A stretch of DNA of 52,808 nt from an uncultured Duganella sp. (GTDB lineage Bacteria > Pseudomonadota > Gammaproteobacteria > Burkholderiales > Burkholderiaceae). Positions 1 to 7,939 of this stretch are shown here, one piece after another. The notes below the pieces were generated by a model. That model made no database searches and was not told where the DNA came from. It saw only the letters and a list, made by a program, of their open reading frames with translations. The position numbers and the translations under genes were made by a program. The stretch covers positions 1 through 52,808 of the forward strand of contig CAMLRG010000010.1 of NCBI GenBank assembly GCA_946482335.1, read 5' to 3'. Positions within the stretch are counted from its first letter, which is position 1. Each line of letters opens with the position of its first letter.

Positions 1-729
1 GCGGTCGCCGTCGCCGTCGAAGGCCAGGCCGATTTCGGCATCGGTCTGCTGCAGGCAGCGGATCAGGTCTTGCAGGTTTTCAGGATGGGCCGGGTCCGGA
101 TGGTGGTTGGGGAAGGTGCCATCCACTTCGCAGAACAGTTCGATCACGTCGCAGCCCATGCCGCGATACAGCTCGCCGGCGAAGGCGCCGGCAACGCCGT
201 TGCCGCAATCGACCGCAATCTTGATCGGGCGCGCGATCTTCACGTCGCCGACGATGCGCTGCAGGTATTGCGCGCGGATATCGTGCGTGCCGTATTTGCC
301 GGGCGTGGCGGCGGGCTGCAGGCCGGCGGCGATGGCGTCGTACAGGCCGGTGATGGCCGCGCCGTGGATCGCTTCCCCTTTCAGCACCATCTTGAAGCCG
401 TTGTAGTCCGGCGGGTTATGGCTGCCGGTGACCATGATGCCGGAGCGGGAATCCAGCACCTGGGTGCCGAAATACACCATCGGTGTGGCCACCACGCCCA
501 GGTCGATCACGTCCACGCCGGCAGCCTGCAAGCCCTGTGCCAGGGCGGCAATCAATTCCGGGCCGGACAAGCGGCCATCGCGGCCGATCACGACGCTGCG
601 CTCTCCCTTGGCGGCAGCGGCCAGGCCAAACGCATGGCCGATCGAGCGCGCCACACCGGCATCCAGCGTTTTGCCGATGATGCCGCGGATATCGTAAGCT
701 TTGAAAATGGATTTGGAGAGGGCAACCAT
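1..729 (-). CDS. algC: Phosphomannomutase/phosphoglucomutase, N-terminal part (3' end outside window)
   Basis: This enzyme interconverts hexose 6-phosphates and 1-phosphates (mannose or glucose) and feeds nucleotide-sugar synthesis in the cytoplasm. Reading from the ATG at 729, the product begins MVALSKSIFKAYDIRG, typical of the alpha-D-phosphohexomutase family. The active-site loop TGSHNPPDYNGFK carries the phosphorylated serine at about residue 103. The Mg-binding loop DGDGDR is the last thing read at the window edge, so about 243 residues of a family usually near 460 are present. It lies on the same strand as the WecA-like and rfb genes, which fits a polysaccharide precursor role. AlgC-like dual specificity is assumed from the family; a single-substrate ManB is possible. 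Confidence 0.9.
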   Translation of the reverse strand, partial: MVALSKSIFKAYDIRGIIGKTLDAGVARSIGHAFGLAAAAKGERSVVIGRDGRLSGPELIAALAQGLQAAGVDVIDLGVVATPMVYFGTQVLDSRSGIMVTGSHNPPDYNGFKMVLKGEAIHGAAITGLYDAIAAGLQPAATPGKYGTHDIRAQYLQRIVGDVKIARPIKIAVDCGNGVAGAFAGELYRGMGCDVIELFCEVDGTFPNHHPDPAHPENLQDLIRCLQQTDAEIGLAFDGDGDR

Positions 730-763
730 AAAAGACTGATTCGTAAGTTAAAAATAAGACAGG

Positions 764-1078
764 TCAGATGCGCAGCTCATCCATGGAGTTGCCGGCGTCG
801 ACCCAATCCTTGACCCATTTCGGCTGGCGGCCGCGGCCGGTCCACTGTTCAGCGGGATTGGCCGGATTGCGGTAGCGGGCCTCGACCTTGCCGCCCTTGT
901 TGCGGGTACCGGGGAAACCGATCAGCAACTCCTTCAGCGGCACGCCGACTTGCTGGGCAATGGTGAAAATCTGCTCGCGCGCCTTTTGCTTATCCCGGCC
1001 TTCGCGCTGCTTTAATTCGCGCTTGATCTGCTCCTGCAGGCCGCGCAATTCAGGGGACGACAAATTCGACAAATCCAT
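764..1078 (-). CDS. H-NS family nucleoid-associated protein
   Basis: This 104-residue protein belongs to the H-NS/MvaT-like histone family: it binds AT-rich DNA and usually silences transcription. The N-terminal half (MDLSNLSSPELRGLQEQIK and the charged KQREGRDKQKAREQ) is a predicted helical oligomerisation region. The C-terminal half has the DNA-binding signature WTGRGRQPKWVKDW preceded by YRNPANPAEQ. I chose the ATG at 1078 because it is preceded by AAGGACAG at a good distance and because the longer frame would run into the neighbouring gene. It sits between the phosphohexomutase and the WecA-like gene; whether it regulates the polysaccharide genes is unknown. Many such paralogues usually occur per genome in this group. 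Confidence 0.88.
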   Translation of the reverse strand: MDLSNLSSPELRGLQEQIKRELKQREGRDKQKAREQIFTIAQQVGVPLKELLIGFPGTRNKGGKVEARYRNPANPAEQWTGRGRQPKWVKDWVDAGNSMDELRI

Positions 1079-1128
1079 ATTCCTGTCCTTTATAGGGTTC
1101 GCTGCATGGGAATATACACGAAATTGTG

Positions 1129-2226
1129 TCAACGGATTTTCTTGTGTCGAATCATCCAGCGCGGCGCTTTAAATCGGACAATACGCACATAAAGCCAGAC
1201 ATAACTTGCAATAAATAACAGGCAGAACAGCATCAATACCCAGGTATAACGCCAGAACACCGTGGCGGGAATTACCGCCATCAGCGAAAACATCCACAGG
1301 TAAGGCGAAGTCAGGGAATTGCGCCGCACCAGGGCCCGCGCATCCTTGCGGCCCACCGCCCATTGCACCACGCGGCGGAAAATCAGGCTGTGCAAATGGA
1401 TGCCATCCGGCATGGCCGGCGATTTCCCGCGGATAAACAGGCGCCGATAAACGCTGAACAGGGTTTCAAATGCGGGATATATTAAAAGCAATACCGCATA
1501 CCAGGTAGAAACTTGCGGATTGCGCATCACCAGCAGCAGCGCCAATTCGCCCAGCATAAAGCCGATAAAGTAGGCCCCGCCATCGCCCAGGAAAATCAGG
1601 CCGACCGGATAATTCCAGATCAGGAAACCGGCCGTGGCGCCGGCTACCATCAAGGCTGCCACCAGCACGAACATGTCGTTCACTTGCAGCGCGACATAAC
1701 CGAGCGACAGCAGCATGCAAATCGTGACCACACTGGCCAGGCCGTTGAAGCCGTCGATAATATTGATGGCATTGGCAATACCGGCCACCGCCAGCACGGT
1801 CAGCGGCAGTGTCAGCCAGAGATAAGGCAGCGGCAAAGCCGACACCACCCAATCGATGCGGTCGATGCGGGCATCGAGCAGGAAATAGCCGAGCAAGGCG
1901 GCAAACATGGTCAGCAGCAGGCGCCGCAGCGCGCTGACCTTGCCGGTATAGTCTTCCACGATGCCGCCAATGAAGGCGAACATGGCGCACACCATCAGCG
2001 ACAACATCCAGCTGGTCATGGCCGGCACGCGCCACACTGAAATACAGGCGCTCAGCGCCACCGCCAGGAAAATCGACAGGCCGCCGATGCGGGCCACGTC
2101 ATGGACGTGCACTTTCTGCACGCCGTTGAAATCGGTGTCCAGCGCCGGGCCATGCAGCCGCACTTCCTTGATGACCCACAGGGTCAACAGTGCAGACGCG
2201 ACAAAGCTCACGAGGAAGGAAAACAT
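1129..2226 (-). CDS. WecA/MraY-type undecaprenyl-phosphate sugar-1-phosphate transferase
   Basis: This integral membrane enzyme moves a (N-acetyl)hexosamine phosphate from a UDP-sugar onto undecaprenyl phosphate, the first step of O-antigen or exopolysaccharide assembly. The 365-residue protein has about ten hydrophobic segments and the family motifs in order: acidic pair ED at 91-92 in GGIVEDYTGK, NAINIIDGFNG at 152-162, GDGG at 214-217, and a cytoplasmic HLHS at 277-280 corresponding to the HIHH-type motif. The usual DD of WecA is ED here, as in several relatives. The rfbBACD operon lies just upstream on the same strand, 161 bp away, which supports an O-antigen or EPS initiation role. The exact sugar cannot be told from sequence. 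Confidence 0.88.
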   Translation of the reverse strand: MFSFLVSFVASALLTLWVIKEVRLHGPALDTDFNGVQKVHVHDVARIGGLSIFLAVALSACISVWRVPAMTSWMLSLMVCAMFAFIGGIVEDYTGKVSALRRLLLTMFAALLGYFLLDARIDRIDWVVSALPLPYLWLTLPLTVLAVAGIANAINIIDGFNGLASVVTICMLLSLGYVALQVNDMFVLVAALMVAGATAGFLIWNYPVGLIFLGDGGAYFIGFMLGELALLLVMRNPQVSTWYAVLLLIYPAFETLFSVYRRLFIRGKSPAMPDGIHLHSLIFRRVVQWAVGRKDARALVRRNSLTSPYLWMFSLMAVIPATVFWRYTWVLMLFCLLFIASYVWLYVRIVRFKAPRWMIRHKKIR

Positions 2227-2342
2227 TAGTTCTTATCAATAATGGGGAGCCAGCCGCCCGATCTTCGCGGCACAGCAAGAAAGATTGCCAGCACGCTAAC
2301 CGGCGATTGTACCGGATTCATGCAGGCCGACGGGAAATTCTA

Positions 2343-2365
2343 GCCGAGGGCGTTGCGCCCCCGGC
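2343..2365 (-). terminator. Possible terminator after the rfbBACD operon
   Basis: A 10-bp stem with one mismatch (GCCGAGGGCG against CGCCCCCGGC, loop TTG) lies 22 bp past the rfbD stop codon. On the minus strand it is followed only by TAGAATTT, a poor U-run, so termination may be weak or the hairpin may serve another purpose. Confidence 0.35.
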
Positions 2366-2387
2366 AATTACTTACCAATTGATACCT

Positions 2388-3248
2388 TTAAGTTGCGAGG
2401 CACAGCCGAAGGGCATCCTGCCAGGACGGCAAGTTGCAGAAGCGCGCCATCAACTTACCCGAGTCAAGCACCGAGAATGGCGGCCGTTTGGCCGGCAGCG
2501 GGTAGTCGGCCGTGGTGATCGGCACCAGGCGGCACGCGATGCCCGCCTGCTCCAGGATGGCCTGGGTGAAACCATACCAGGTGGTTTCGCCTTGGCTGCC
2601 CAGGTGGTAAATGCCGCCATGGTCCTGCCACCAGCCGTCGCCCCGGCCGCGCGACTGGGCCAGCACCAGGGCCGTGGTGTCGGCGATGGTGCGGCTCCAG
2701 GTGGGCGCGCCATGCTGGTCGTCGACGATGCGCAACTCCTCGCGCTCGCGCGCCAGGCGCAGCATGGTCAGCAGGAAGTTCTTGCCGCGCATGCCATACA
2801 CCCAGCTGGTGCGGAAAATCAGGTGCGGCACGCCGGCCGCCGCGATGGCTTGTTCGCCGGCCAGCTTGCTGGCGCCGTAGACGTTGGCCGGCCCGGTGGC
2901 ATCGCCTTCGCGGCGTGCGCCGGGCTGGTCGCCCGGGAACACATAGTCGGTCGAATAATGCACCAGCGCCGCGCCCAGGCGTTTCGCCTCCTCCGCCATC
3001 ACGCCCGGCGCTTCGGCATTGATGCGGTAAGCCAGTTCCGGCTCGCTTTCCGCCTTGTCCACCGCGGTATAGGCGGCCGGGTTGACGATCAGCTGCGGCT
3101 TCACTTCGCGGATCACGCTGCGCACCTGGTCGAGGTTGTCCAGCGCCATGCGGCTGCGGTCCAGCGCCACCACCTGGCCCAGCCCCTGCAGGCTGCGTTC
3201 CAGCTCGTAGCCGACCTGGCCGTTGGTTCCCGTCAGCAGGATCTTCAT
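2388..3248 (-). CDS. rfbD: dTDP-4-dehydrorhamnose reductase
   Basis: This enzyme performs the last step of dTDP-L-rhamnose synthesis, the NAD(P)H-dependent reduction of dTDP-4-keto-L-rhamnose in the cytoplasm. The 286-residue protein opens with the Rossmann motif LLTGTNGQVGYEL. It carries YSTDYVFPG near residue 98-106 and the short-chain dehydrogenase YGASK pair (Tyr124, Lys128). The length is normal for RfbD/RmlD. Its ATG overlaps the rfbC stop codon by four bases (ATGA), so it is the last gene of a translationally coupled rfbB-A-C-D set. Confidence 0.96.
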   Translation of the reverse strand: MKILLTGTNGQVGYELERSLQGLGQVVALDRSRMALDNLDQVRSVIREVKPQLIVNPAAYTAVDKAESEPELAYRINAEAPGVMAEEAKRLGAALVHYSTDYVFPGDQPGARREGDATGPANVYGASKLAGEQAIAAAGVPHLIFRTSWVYGMRGKNFLLTMLRLAREREELRIVDDQHGAPTWSRTIADTTALVLAQSRGRGDGWWQDHGGIYHLGSQGETTWYGFTQAILEQAGIACRLVPITTADYPLPAKRPPFSVLDSGKLMARFCNLPSWQDALRLCLAT

Positions 3249-3790
3249 GGGAACACTTCCGCCCCGGACAGCGGCAAGCCGGCCCTGTCCTTGGCCGACA
3301 ACAGCGGCTCGCCTTCCAGCGGCCAGTCGATGCCGATCGCCGGGTCGTTCCAGATCACGCAGCGCTCATGGGCCGGGGCATAATAATCGGTGGTCTTGTA
3401 CAGGAATTCGGCCACCTCGCTGGTGACCACGAAGCCGTGGCCGAAGCCGGCCGGGATCCACAACTGCCGCTTGTTCTCGGCCGACAGTTCCAGGCCATAC
3501 CATTGGCCGAAGGTGGGCGAGGACTTGCGCAAGTCCACCGCCACGTCGAACACGGCGCCGGTGGTGACGCGCACCAGCTTGCCCTGCGCCTGCTCGACCT
3601 GGTAATGCAGGCCGCGCAGCACGCCCTTCGACGAGCGCGAATGGTTGTCCTGCACGAAATCGGTGCGCACACCGGTCAAGTCTTCGAAACGGCGGGCATT
3701 GAAACTCTCGTAGAAAAAGCCGCGGTCGTCGCCGAACACGTTCGGTTCGATCACCAGCAAGCCTTCGATAGGTGTTGGGATGACTTTCAT
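3245..3790 (-). CDS. rfbC: dTDP-4-dehydrorhamnose 3,5-epimerase
   Basis: This cupin-fold epimerase inverts C3 and C5 of dTDP-4-keto-6-deoxyglucose in the rhamnose pathway. The 181-residue product shows the family features [13 protein letters not shown] near residue 19-31, the catalytic His62 in VLRGLHYQ, and YKTTDYYAP toward the C-terminus. The length matches RmlC. It overlaps rfbA upstream and rfbD downstream by four bases each, so the three proteins are probably made from one transcript in similar amounts. Confidence 0.96.
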   Translation of the reverse strand: MKVIPTPIEGLLVIEPNVFGDDRGFFYESFNARRFEDLTGVRTDFVQDNHSRSSKGVLRGLHYQVEQAQGKLVRVTTGAVFDVAVDLRKSSPTFGQWYGLELSAENKRQLWIPAGFGHGFVVTSEVAEFLYKTTDYYAPAHERCVIWNDPAIGIDWPLEGEPLLSAKDRAGLPLSGAEVFP

Positions 3791-4689
3791 CGGTTGATGA
3801 CCTTATCTTCAAGGATGCGCAGCAGGTATTGGCCGTAGCCGTTCTTTTTCAGCGGGTCGGCCAGCTGGCGCAGCTGGGCGGCATCGATATAGCCTTTGCG
3901 GTAAGCGATTTCTTCCGGGCAGGCCACCTTCAAGCCTTGCCGGCGTTCGATGGTGGCAATGAACTGCGAGGCGTCGAGCAGGGATTCGTGGGTGCCGGTA
4001 TCGAGCCAGGCCATGCCGCGCCCCATCAGCTCGACCTTCAGCGAGCCCGCTTCCAGGTAGGCGCGGTTGACGTCGGTGATCTCCAGCTCGCCGCGCGCGG
4101 ATGGCTTGATGCCGGCAGCGATTTCGCACACGCCTTTGTCGTAGAAGTACAGGCCGGTCACGGCATAGTTCGATTTGGGCTTGGCCGGCTTTTCCTCGAT
4201 GGTGATGGCGCGGCGCTCCTCATCGAATTCCACCACGCCATAACGTTCGGGATCGGTCACGTGGTAAGCGAACACGGTGGCCCCTTCGGTGCGCGAAGCG
4301 GCGCTGCGCAACATCGCATCGAGGTCGTTGCCGTAAAAGATGTTGTCGCCCAGGATCAGCGCGGACGGGTTGTCACCGACGAATTCCTTGCCGATGATGA
4401 ACGCTTGCGCCAGGCCGTCCGGCGAAGGCTGCACGGCGTAACTGAGCTTGATGCCCCACTGGCTGCCGTCGCCCAGCAACTCCTGGAAGCGCGGGGTGTC
4501 TTGCGGGGTCGAGATGATCAGGATGTCGCGCATGCCGGCCAGCATCAGCACCGTCAGCGGATGGTAGATCATCGGCTTGTCGTGGATCGGCAGCAATTGC
4601 TTCGATACCGCCTTGGTGATCGGGTACAGGCGCGTGCCGGAGCCGCCGGCCAGGATGATGCCTTTGCGGTCGCTGATTGGATCCATCAT
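3787..4689 (-). CDS. rfbA: Glucose-1-phosphate thymidylyltransferase
   Basis: This enzyme joins dTTP and glucose 1-phosphate to give dTDP-glucose, the committed step to dTDP-rhamnose. The pyrophosphorylase signature GGSGTRLYP is near the N-terminus, followed by the metal and nucleotide region [10 protein letters not shown] and [21 protein letters not shown] start it at the ATG at 4689, which overlaps the rfbB stop codon as TAATG; a second ATG follows at once (4686). The same frame stays open upstream through rfbB but encodes no recognisable protein there. The resulting length, 300 residues, is usual for RmlA. Confidence 0.95.
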   Translation of the reverse strand: MMDPISDRKGIILAGGSGTRLYPITKAVSKQLLPIHDKPMIYHPLTVLMLAGMRDILIISTPQDTPRFQELLGDGSQWGIKLSYAVQPSPDGLAQAFIIGKEFVGDNPSALILGDNIFYGNDLDAMLRSAASRTEGATVFAYHVTDPERYGVVEFDEERRAITIEEKPAKPKSNYAVTGLYFYDKGVCEIAAGIKPSARGELEITDVNRAYLEAGSLKVELMGRGMAWLDTGTHESLLDASQFIATIERRQGLKVACPEEIAYRKGYIDAAQLRQLADPLKKNGYGQYLLRILEDKVINR

Positions 4690-5753
4690 TATCCCCTGTC
4701 GTTGTAGTTGGTCTCGACCCATTTGGCGTAGGCGCCCGACTGCACGTCGGCCACCCATTGCGGGTGATCCAGGTACCACTGCACCGTCTTGCGGATGCCG
4801 GTCTCGAAGGTTTCCGCCGGCTTCCATCCCAGCTCGCGTTCCAGCTTGCGCGCGTCGATGGCGTAGCGCCGGTCGTGGCCCGGGCGGTCCTTCACATAGG
4901 TGATCTGGCTGCGGTAACTGCCGCCGTCGGCCTTGGGCTTGAGCGCGTCGAGCATGTCGCACAGCGTGTGTACCACCTCCAGGTTGGCCTTTTCGTTCCA
5001 GCCACCCACATTGTAGGTTTCGCCCAGGCGGCCATCGGCCAGCACGCGACGGATGGCCGCGCAATGGTCGCTGACGTACAGCCAGTCGCGGATCTGCTGG
5101 CCGTCGCCATAGATCGGCAGCGCCTTGCCGGCCTGCGCGTTGGCGATCATCAGCGGGATCAGTTTTTCCGGGAAATGGTAAGGCCCGTAATTGTTCGAGC
5201 AATTGGTGGTCAGGGTCGGCAATCCGTAAGTGTGGTGGTAGGAACGCACCAGGTGGTCGGAAGCGGCTTTCGACGCGCTGTAGGGGCTGTTCGGCGCATA
5301 AGGCGTGGTCTCGCTGAACGGCGCATCGTCCGGGCCGAGCGTGCCATACACTTCATCGGTCGACACGTGCAGGAAGCGGAAGGCGGCCCGTTCGCCTTCC
5401 GGCAAATCGCTCCAATACGCGCGCGCCGCTTCCAGCAGGCTGAACGTACCATTGATATTGGTCTGGATGAATTCTGCCGGGCCGTGGATCGAACGGTCCA
5501 CATGCGATTCGGCCGCGAAGTGCAATACGGCACGCGGCTTGTGCTGCCGGAACAGGGACAGCACCAGCTCCTTGTCGCAGATATCGCCGCGCACAAAGGT
5601 ATGGCGCGCATCGCCTTGCAGCGAGGCCAGGTTCTGCAGGTTGCCGGCGTAAGTCAGCTTGTCGAAGTTCAGGACCGGCTCGTCCGATTGCGCCAGCCAG
5701 TCCAGCACGAAATTGGAGCCGATGAAACCAGCGCCGCCAGTGACGAAGATCAT
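4689..5753 (-). CDS. rfbB: dTDP-glucose 4,6-dehydratase
   Basis: This NAD-dependent extended short-chain dehydrogenase converts dTDP-glucose to dTDP-4-keto-6-deoxyglucose. The protein has 354 residues. It shows GGAGFIGSN at the N-terminus, the catalytic TDE triad at 132-134 (STDEVYG) and YSASK with Tyr158 and Lys162. The start at 5753 is supported by AGGA six bases upstream. It is the first gene of the rfbBACD operon; the promoter must lie in the 49 bp shared with apaH. The product serves rhamnose-containing O-antigen or EPS. Confidence 0.96.
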   Translation of the reverse strand: MIFVTGGAGFIGSNFVLDWLAQSDEPVLNFDKLTYAGNLQNLASLQGDARHTFVRGDICDKELVLSLFRQHKPRAVLHFAAESHVDRSIHGPAEFIQTNINGTFSLLEAARAYWSDLPEGERAAFRFLHVSTDEVYGTLGPDDAPFSETTPYAPNSPYSASKAASDHLVRSYHHTYGLPTLTTNCSNNYGPYHFPEKLIPLMIANAQAGKALPIYGDGQQIRDWLYVSDHCAAIRRVLADGRLGETYNVGGWNEKANLEVVHTLCDMLDALKPKADGGSYRSQITYVKDRPGHDRRYAIDARKLERELGWKPAETFETGIRKTVQWYLDHPQWVADVQSGAYAKWVETNYNDRG

Positions 5754-5802
5754 GCGTTATCCTAGTGTATAAATGACATGTGATTGTATTAGAAATTTAC
5801 AA
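5754..5802. promoter_or_regulatory. Short divergent promoter region rfbB / apaH
   Basis: The 49 bp between the divergent rfbB and apaH starts is AT-rich compared with its surroundings. It contains overlapping TATA-like hexamers (for example TATACA on the minus strand) but no convincing -35/-10 pair. Both promoters must share this space or lie partly inside the neighbouring coding sequence. apaH has no clear Shine-Dalgarno sequence here. Confidence 0.4.
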
Positions 5803-6648
5803 ATGAAGACATACGTAGTGGGCGACCTGCAGGGCTGCCATGGCGAAACGGTGGCCCTGGTCGAAAAAATCCTTGAAACAGAACATGCTGCCGGGAACCA
5901 GCCGCCCGCCATCCTGTTTTGCGGCGACTTGATCAACCGCGGCCCCGACTCCCTCTCCACCCTGCGCTATGTGCAGGCATTGAGCCAGGGCAGCGACGGC
6001 CGCATCGACGCCGTGCTGGGCAACCATGATCTGCATCTGCTGGCGGTCGCCAACGGCATCCGCCCCGAATCGAGTTCCGACACCATCGAGCATATCCTGG
6101 CGGCGGCTGACCGTGACGCACTGCTGCACTGGCTGCGCCTGCGCCCGATGGCGATCCTGCGCCACGACCACTTGCTGGTGCATGGCGGCGTGCTGCCGCA
6201 ATGGACTGCGCAGCAAACCATGGCGCTGGCCGGCGAAGTGGAGGCGGCGCTGCGCGGCGAACACTGGATCGATTTCCTGCGCGATATGTACGGCAACCAG
6301 CCGGACCGCTGGGACGATGCGCTCACCGGCACGGCGCGCCTGCGCTGCATCGTCAATGCACTGACGCGCATGCGCTTCTGCAGCACCGAAGGCGTGATGG
6401 ATTTCAAGATGAAGGAATCGGCGCAAGCCGACCCCGCCACCGGGCTGATGCCCTGGTTCGAGGTGCCGGGCCGCCGCACCAGCGATACCACCGTGGTGTT
6501 CGGGCACTGGTCGGCCCTGGGCTTGAAGATCATGCCGCGCCTGATCGCGCTCGACAGCGGCTGCGTGTGGGGCGGCAAGCTGTCGGCCGTCTGCCTCGAT
6601 GACCGCAGCCTGCTGCAGGTGGATTGCCCGGAATACCGGACGGTTTAG
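5803..6648 (+). CDS. apaH: Symmetrical bis(5'-nucleosyl)-tetraphosphatase (diadenosine tetraphosphatase)
   Basis: This enzyme hydrolyses Ap4A to two ADP in the cytoplasm and in other bacteria also removes Np4 caps from RNA. The 281-residue metallophosphatase shows the metal-binding blocks GDLQGCHGE (from residue 7), GDLINRGPDSL, GNHDLHLLA and HGGVLPQW, then the C-terminal GHWSALGL and LDSGCVWGG. I start at the ATG at 5803, giving MKTYVVGDLQGC as in the family; an ATG 30 bases upstream would add ten atypical residues. It is divergent from rfbB and its stop codon overlaps the end of the converging lipoprotein gene by four bases. Confidence 0.95.
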   Translation: MKTYVVGDLQGCHGETVALVEKILETEHAAGNQPPAILFCGDLINRGPDSLSTLRYVQALSQGSDGRIDAVLGNHDLHLLAVANGIRPESSSDTIEHILAAADRDALLHWLRLRPMAILRHDHLLVHGGVLPQWTAQQTMALAGEVEAALRGEHWIDFLRDMYGNQPDRWDDALTGTARLRCIVNALTRMRFCSTEGVMDFKMKESAQADPATGLMPWFEVPGRRTSDTTVVFGHWSALGLKIMPRLIALDSGCVWGGKLSAVCLDDRSLLQVDCPEYRTV

Positions 6649-7133
6649 CGCTTGGGCGCGGCCTCGGGCACGCCGCCGGCCGGGCCTTGCGCCTGCCCTT
6701 CCGGCCTGGCCTGCGCGGCGCCGGCTTCGGCCGCGGCGGCGTCGGTGGCGGCTGGCGTGCCGTCCGTCGCGGCGGCCGGGAAGGTGGCCGCCATCAATTC
6801 ACGGTAAGCCTCAGCCTTGCGCAGCGGTTCCAGGTTGACGCTGCCCTTGATGGCTTCCTCGTCCGTGAAGCCGTTGACGATCGCCGTCTCCAGCGACGCC
6901 ATGGCAGCGTTCTTGCGTCCCAGCTGCGCCTGGGCCTGGGCCAGCAGGAAATACGATTCCGCATCTTTCGGCGACTTCAGCGTGGCGGCGTGTGCTTTCT
7001 CGGCCGCGATGCCATAGTTCTTCTGCGCCAGGCTGTCCGTTGCCTGCGTGCGCAGCGTCTTGGCGCTGGTGAAGGTATCGCCGCCGCAAGCCGCCAACAG
7101 CAGGCAGGCCGCCAGCACACAACTCCTGGTCAT
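6645..7133 (-). CDS. TPR-like lipoprotein of unknown function
   Basis: This 162-residue protein begins with a lipoprotein signal peptide whose lipobox reads LLAAC (Cys at about residue 16), so it should be a lipid-anchored envelope protein. The middle part, about residues 25-100, looks like two tetratricopeptide-like helical hairpins (NYGIAAEKAHAATLKSPKDA and AESYFLLAQAQAQLGRKNAA). The last 45 residues are a low-complexity Ala/Pro/Gly tail. It overlaps plsC by ATGA and is probably the last gene of the long pyr cluster. No specific function can be given. Confidence 0.75.
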   Translation of the reverse strand: MTRSCVLAACLLLAACGGDTFTSAKTLRTQATDSLAQKNYGIAAEKAHAATLKSPKDAESYFLLAQAQAQLGRKNAAMASLETAIVNGFTDEEAIKGSVNLEPLRKAEAYRELMAATFPAAATDGTPAATDAAAAEAGAAQARPEGQAQGPAGGVPEAAPKR

Positions 7134-7939
7134 GCTGAATGCTCCTGTAAAATTTCCGTCTCCGGGACAATGCCCAGCGCCTGGCCGATGGCATGGTGCG
7201 CCGCTTCGGCCAGTTCGCGGCGATGCGCCCCTTCGCCCGGCATCGCTTCCAGCACGTGCAAGCGCGCGCGTACCGGTTTGCCGTCAAGGATATTAACAAC
7301 GCTCTGCACGAAAGTCATGTCGCCGATGAAGTCGACGGACGGATGCGGCTGGCCGGCCCCGTCCACATAGGACAGCGCGAACGGCTGCACCAGCACCTTG
7401 CCGTCCACCGCCGCCTCGAACAGGTTGGCGTGGAACGGCAGCAGCGTGCCTTGCGACGCCGTGGTGCCTTCCGGGAAGAAGGCGACACGCTGGCCGTCCT
7501 GCAGGGCGTGCACCAGGCCCTTGAAGATATTGCGCAATTCGCGCTTGTTGCCGCGCGCAATGAACACCGTGCCGGCCTGCGCCACCAGCCAGCCGGCCAG
7601 CGGCCAATCGCGGATCTCGGCCTTGGCCACGAAACGGCACGGGTACTGGGCATTGATGACGAAGATGTCCAGCCACGAAATGTGGTTGCACACGATCATG
7701 CCCTGCCCCAGCGGCACTGCGCTGCCCGGTACCATCTGCACGCTGACGTTGCAGATCGCCAGCAGCTTGCGCGACCAGTTGCGGATATGCCTGTTGCGCT
7801 TTTCCGTCCCGATGAAAGGAAACACGAAGGCGCATGTGGTAATGCCGTCCATCAGGTGCAGCGCCATGCGCCCGATGCGCAGCACCAGGCGCCAATCGAG
7901 GTTGCGCCTTGCCGGCGGACTAGCTGGCGTTGCGCTCAT
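7130..7939 (-). CDS. plsC: 1-acyl-sn-glycerol-3-phosphate acyltransferase (PlsC family)
   Basis: This membrane-associated enzyme transfers an acyl chain to lysophosphatidic acid in phospholipid synthesis; some relatives acylate lyso-ornithine lipids instead. The motif NHISWLD holds the catalytic His86 and Asp91. The substrate-binding motif FPEGTT follows, with VFIARGNKRE between them, and a hydrophobic stretch near residues 17-42 may sit in the membrane. I favour the ATG at 7939, inside the last codons of pyrC', with AGGA about 11 bases upstream; an ATG at 7972 is also possible. The end overlaps the lipoprotein gene by ATGA. Confidence 0.9.
   Translation of the reverse strand: MSATPASPPARRNLDWRLVLRIGRMALHLMDGITTCAFVFPFIGTEKRNRHIRNWSRKLLAICNVSVQMVPGSAVPLGQGMIVCNHISWLDIFVINAQYPCRFVAKAEIRDWPLAGWLVAQAGTVFIARGNKRELRNIFKGLVHALQDGQRVAFFPEGTTASQGTLLPFHANLFEAAVDGKVLVQPFALSYVDGAGQPHPSVDFIGDMTFVQSVVNILDGKPVRARLHVLEAMPGEGAHRRELAEAAHHAIGQALGIVPETEILQEHSA

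Noticed and set aside
4690..5202. An upstream extension of rfbA through rfbB
   Set aside because: The frame is open but translates into a non-conserved sequence; RmlA starts normally at 4689 and rfbB is clear in the other frame.
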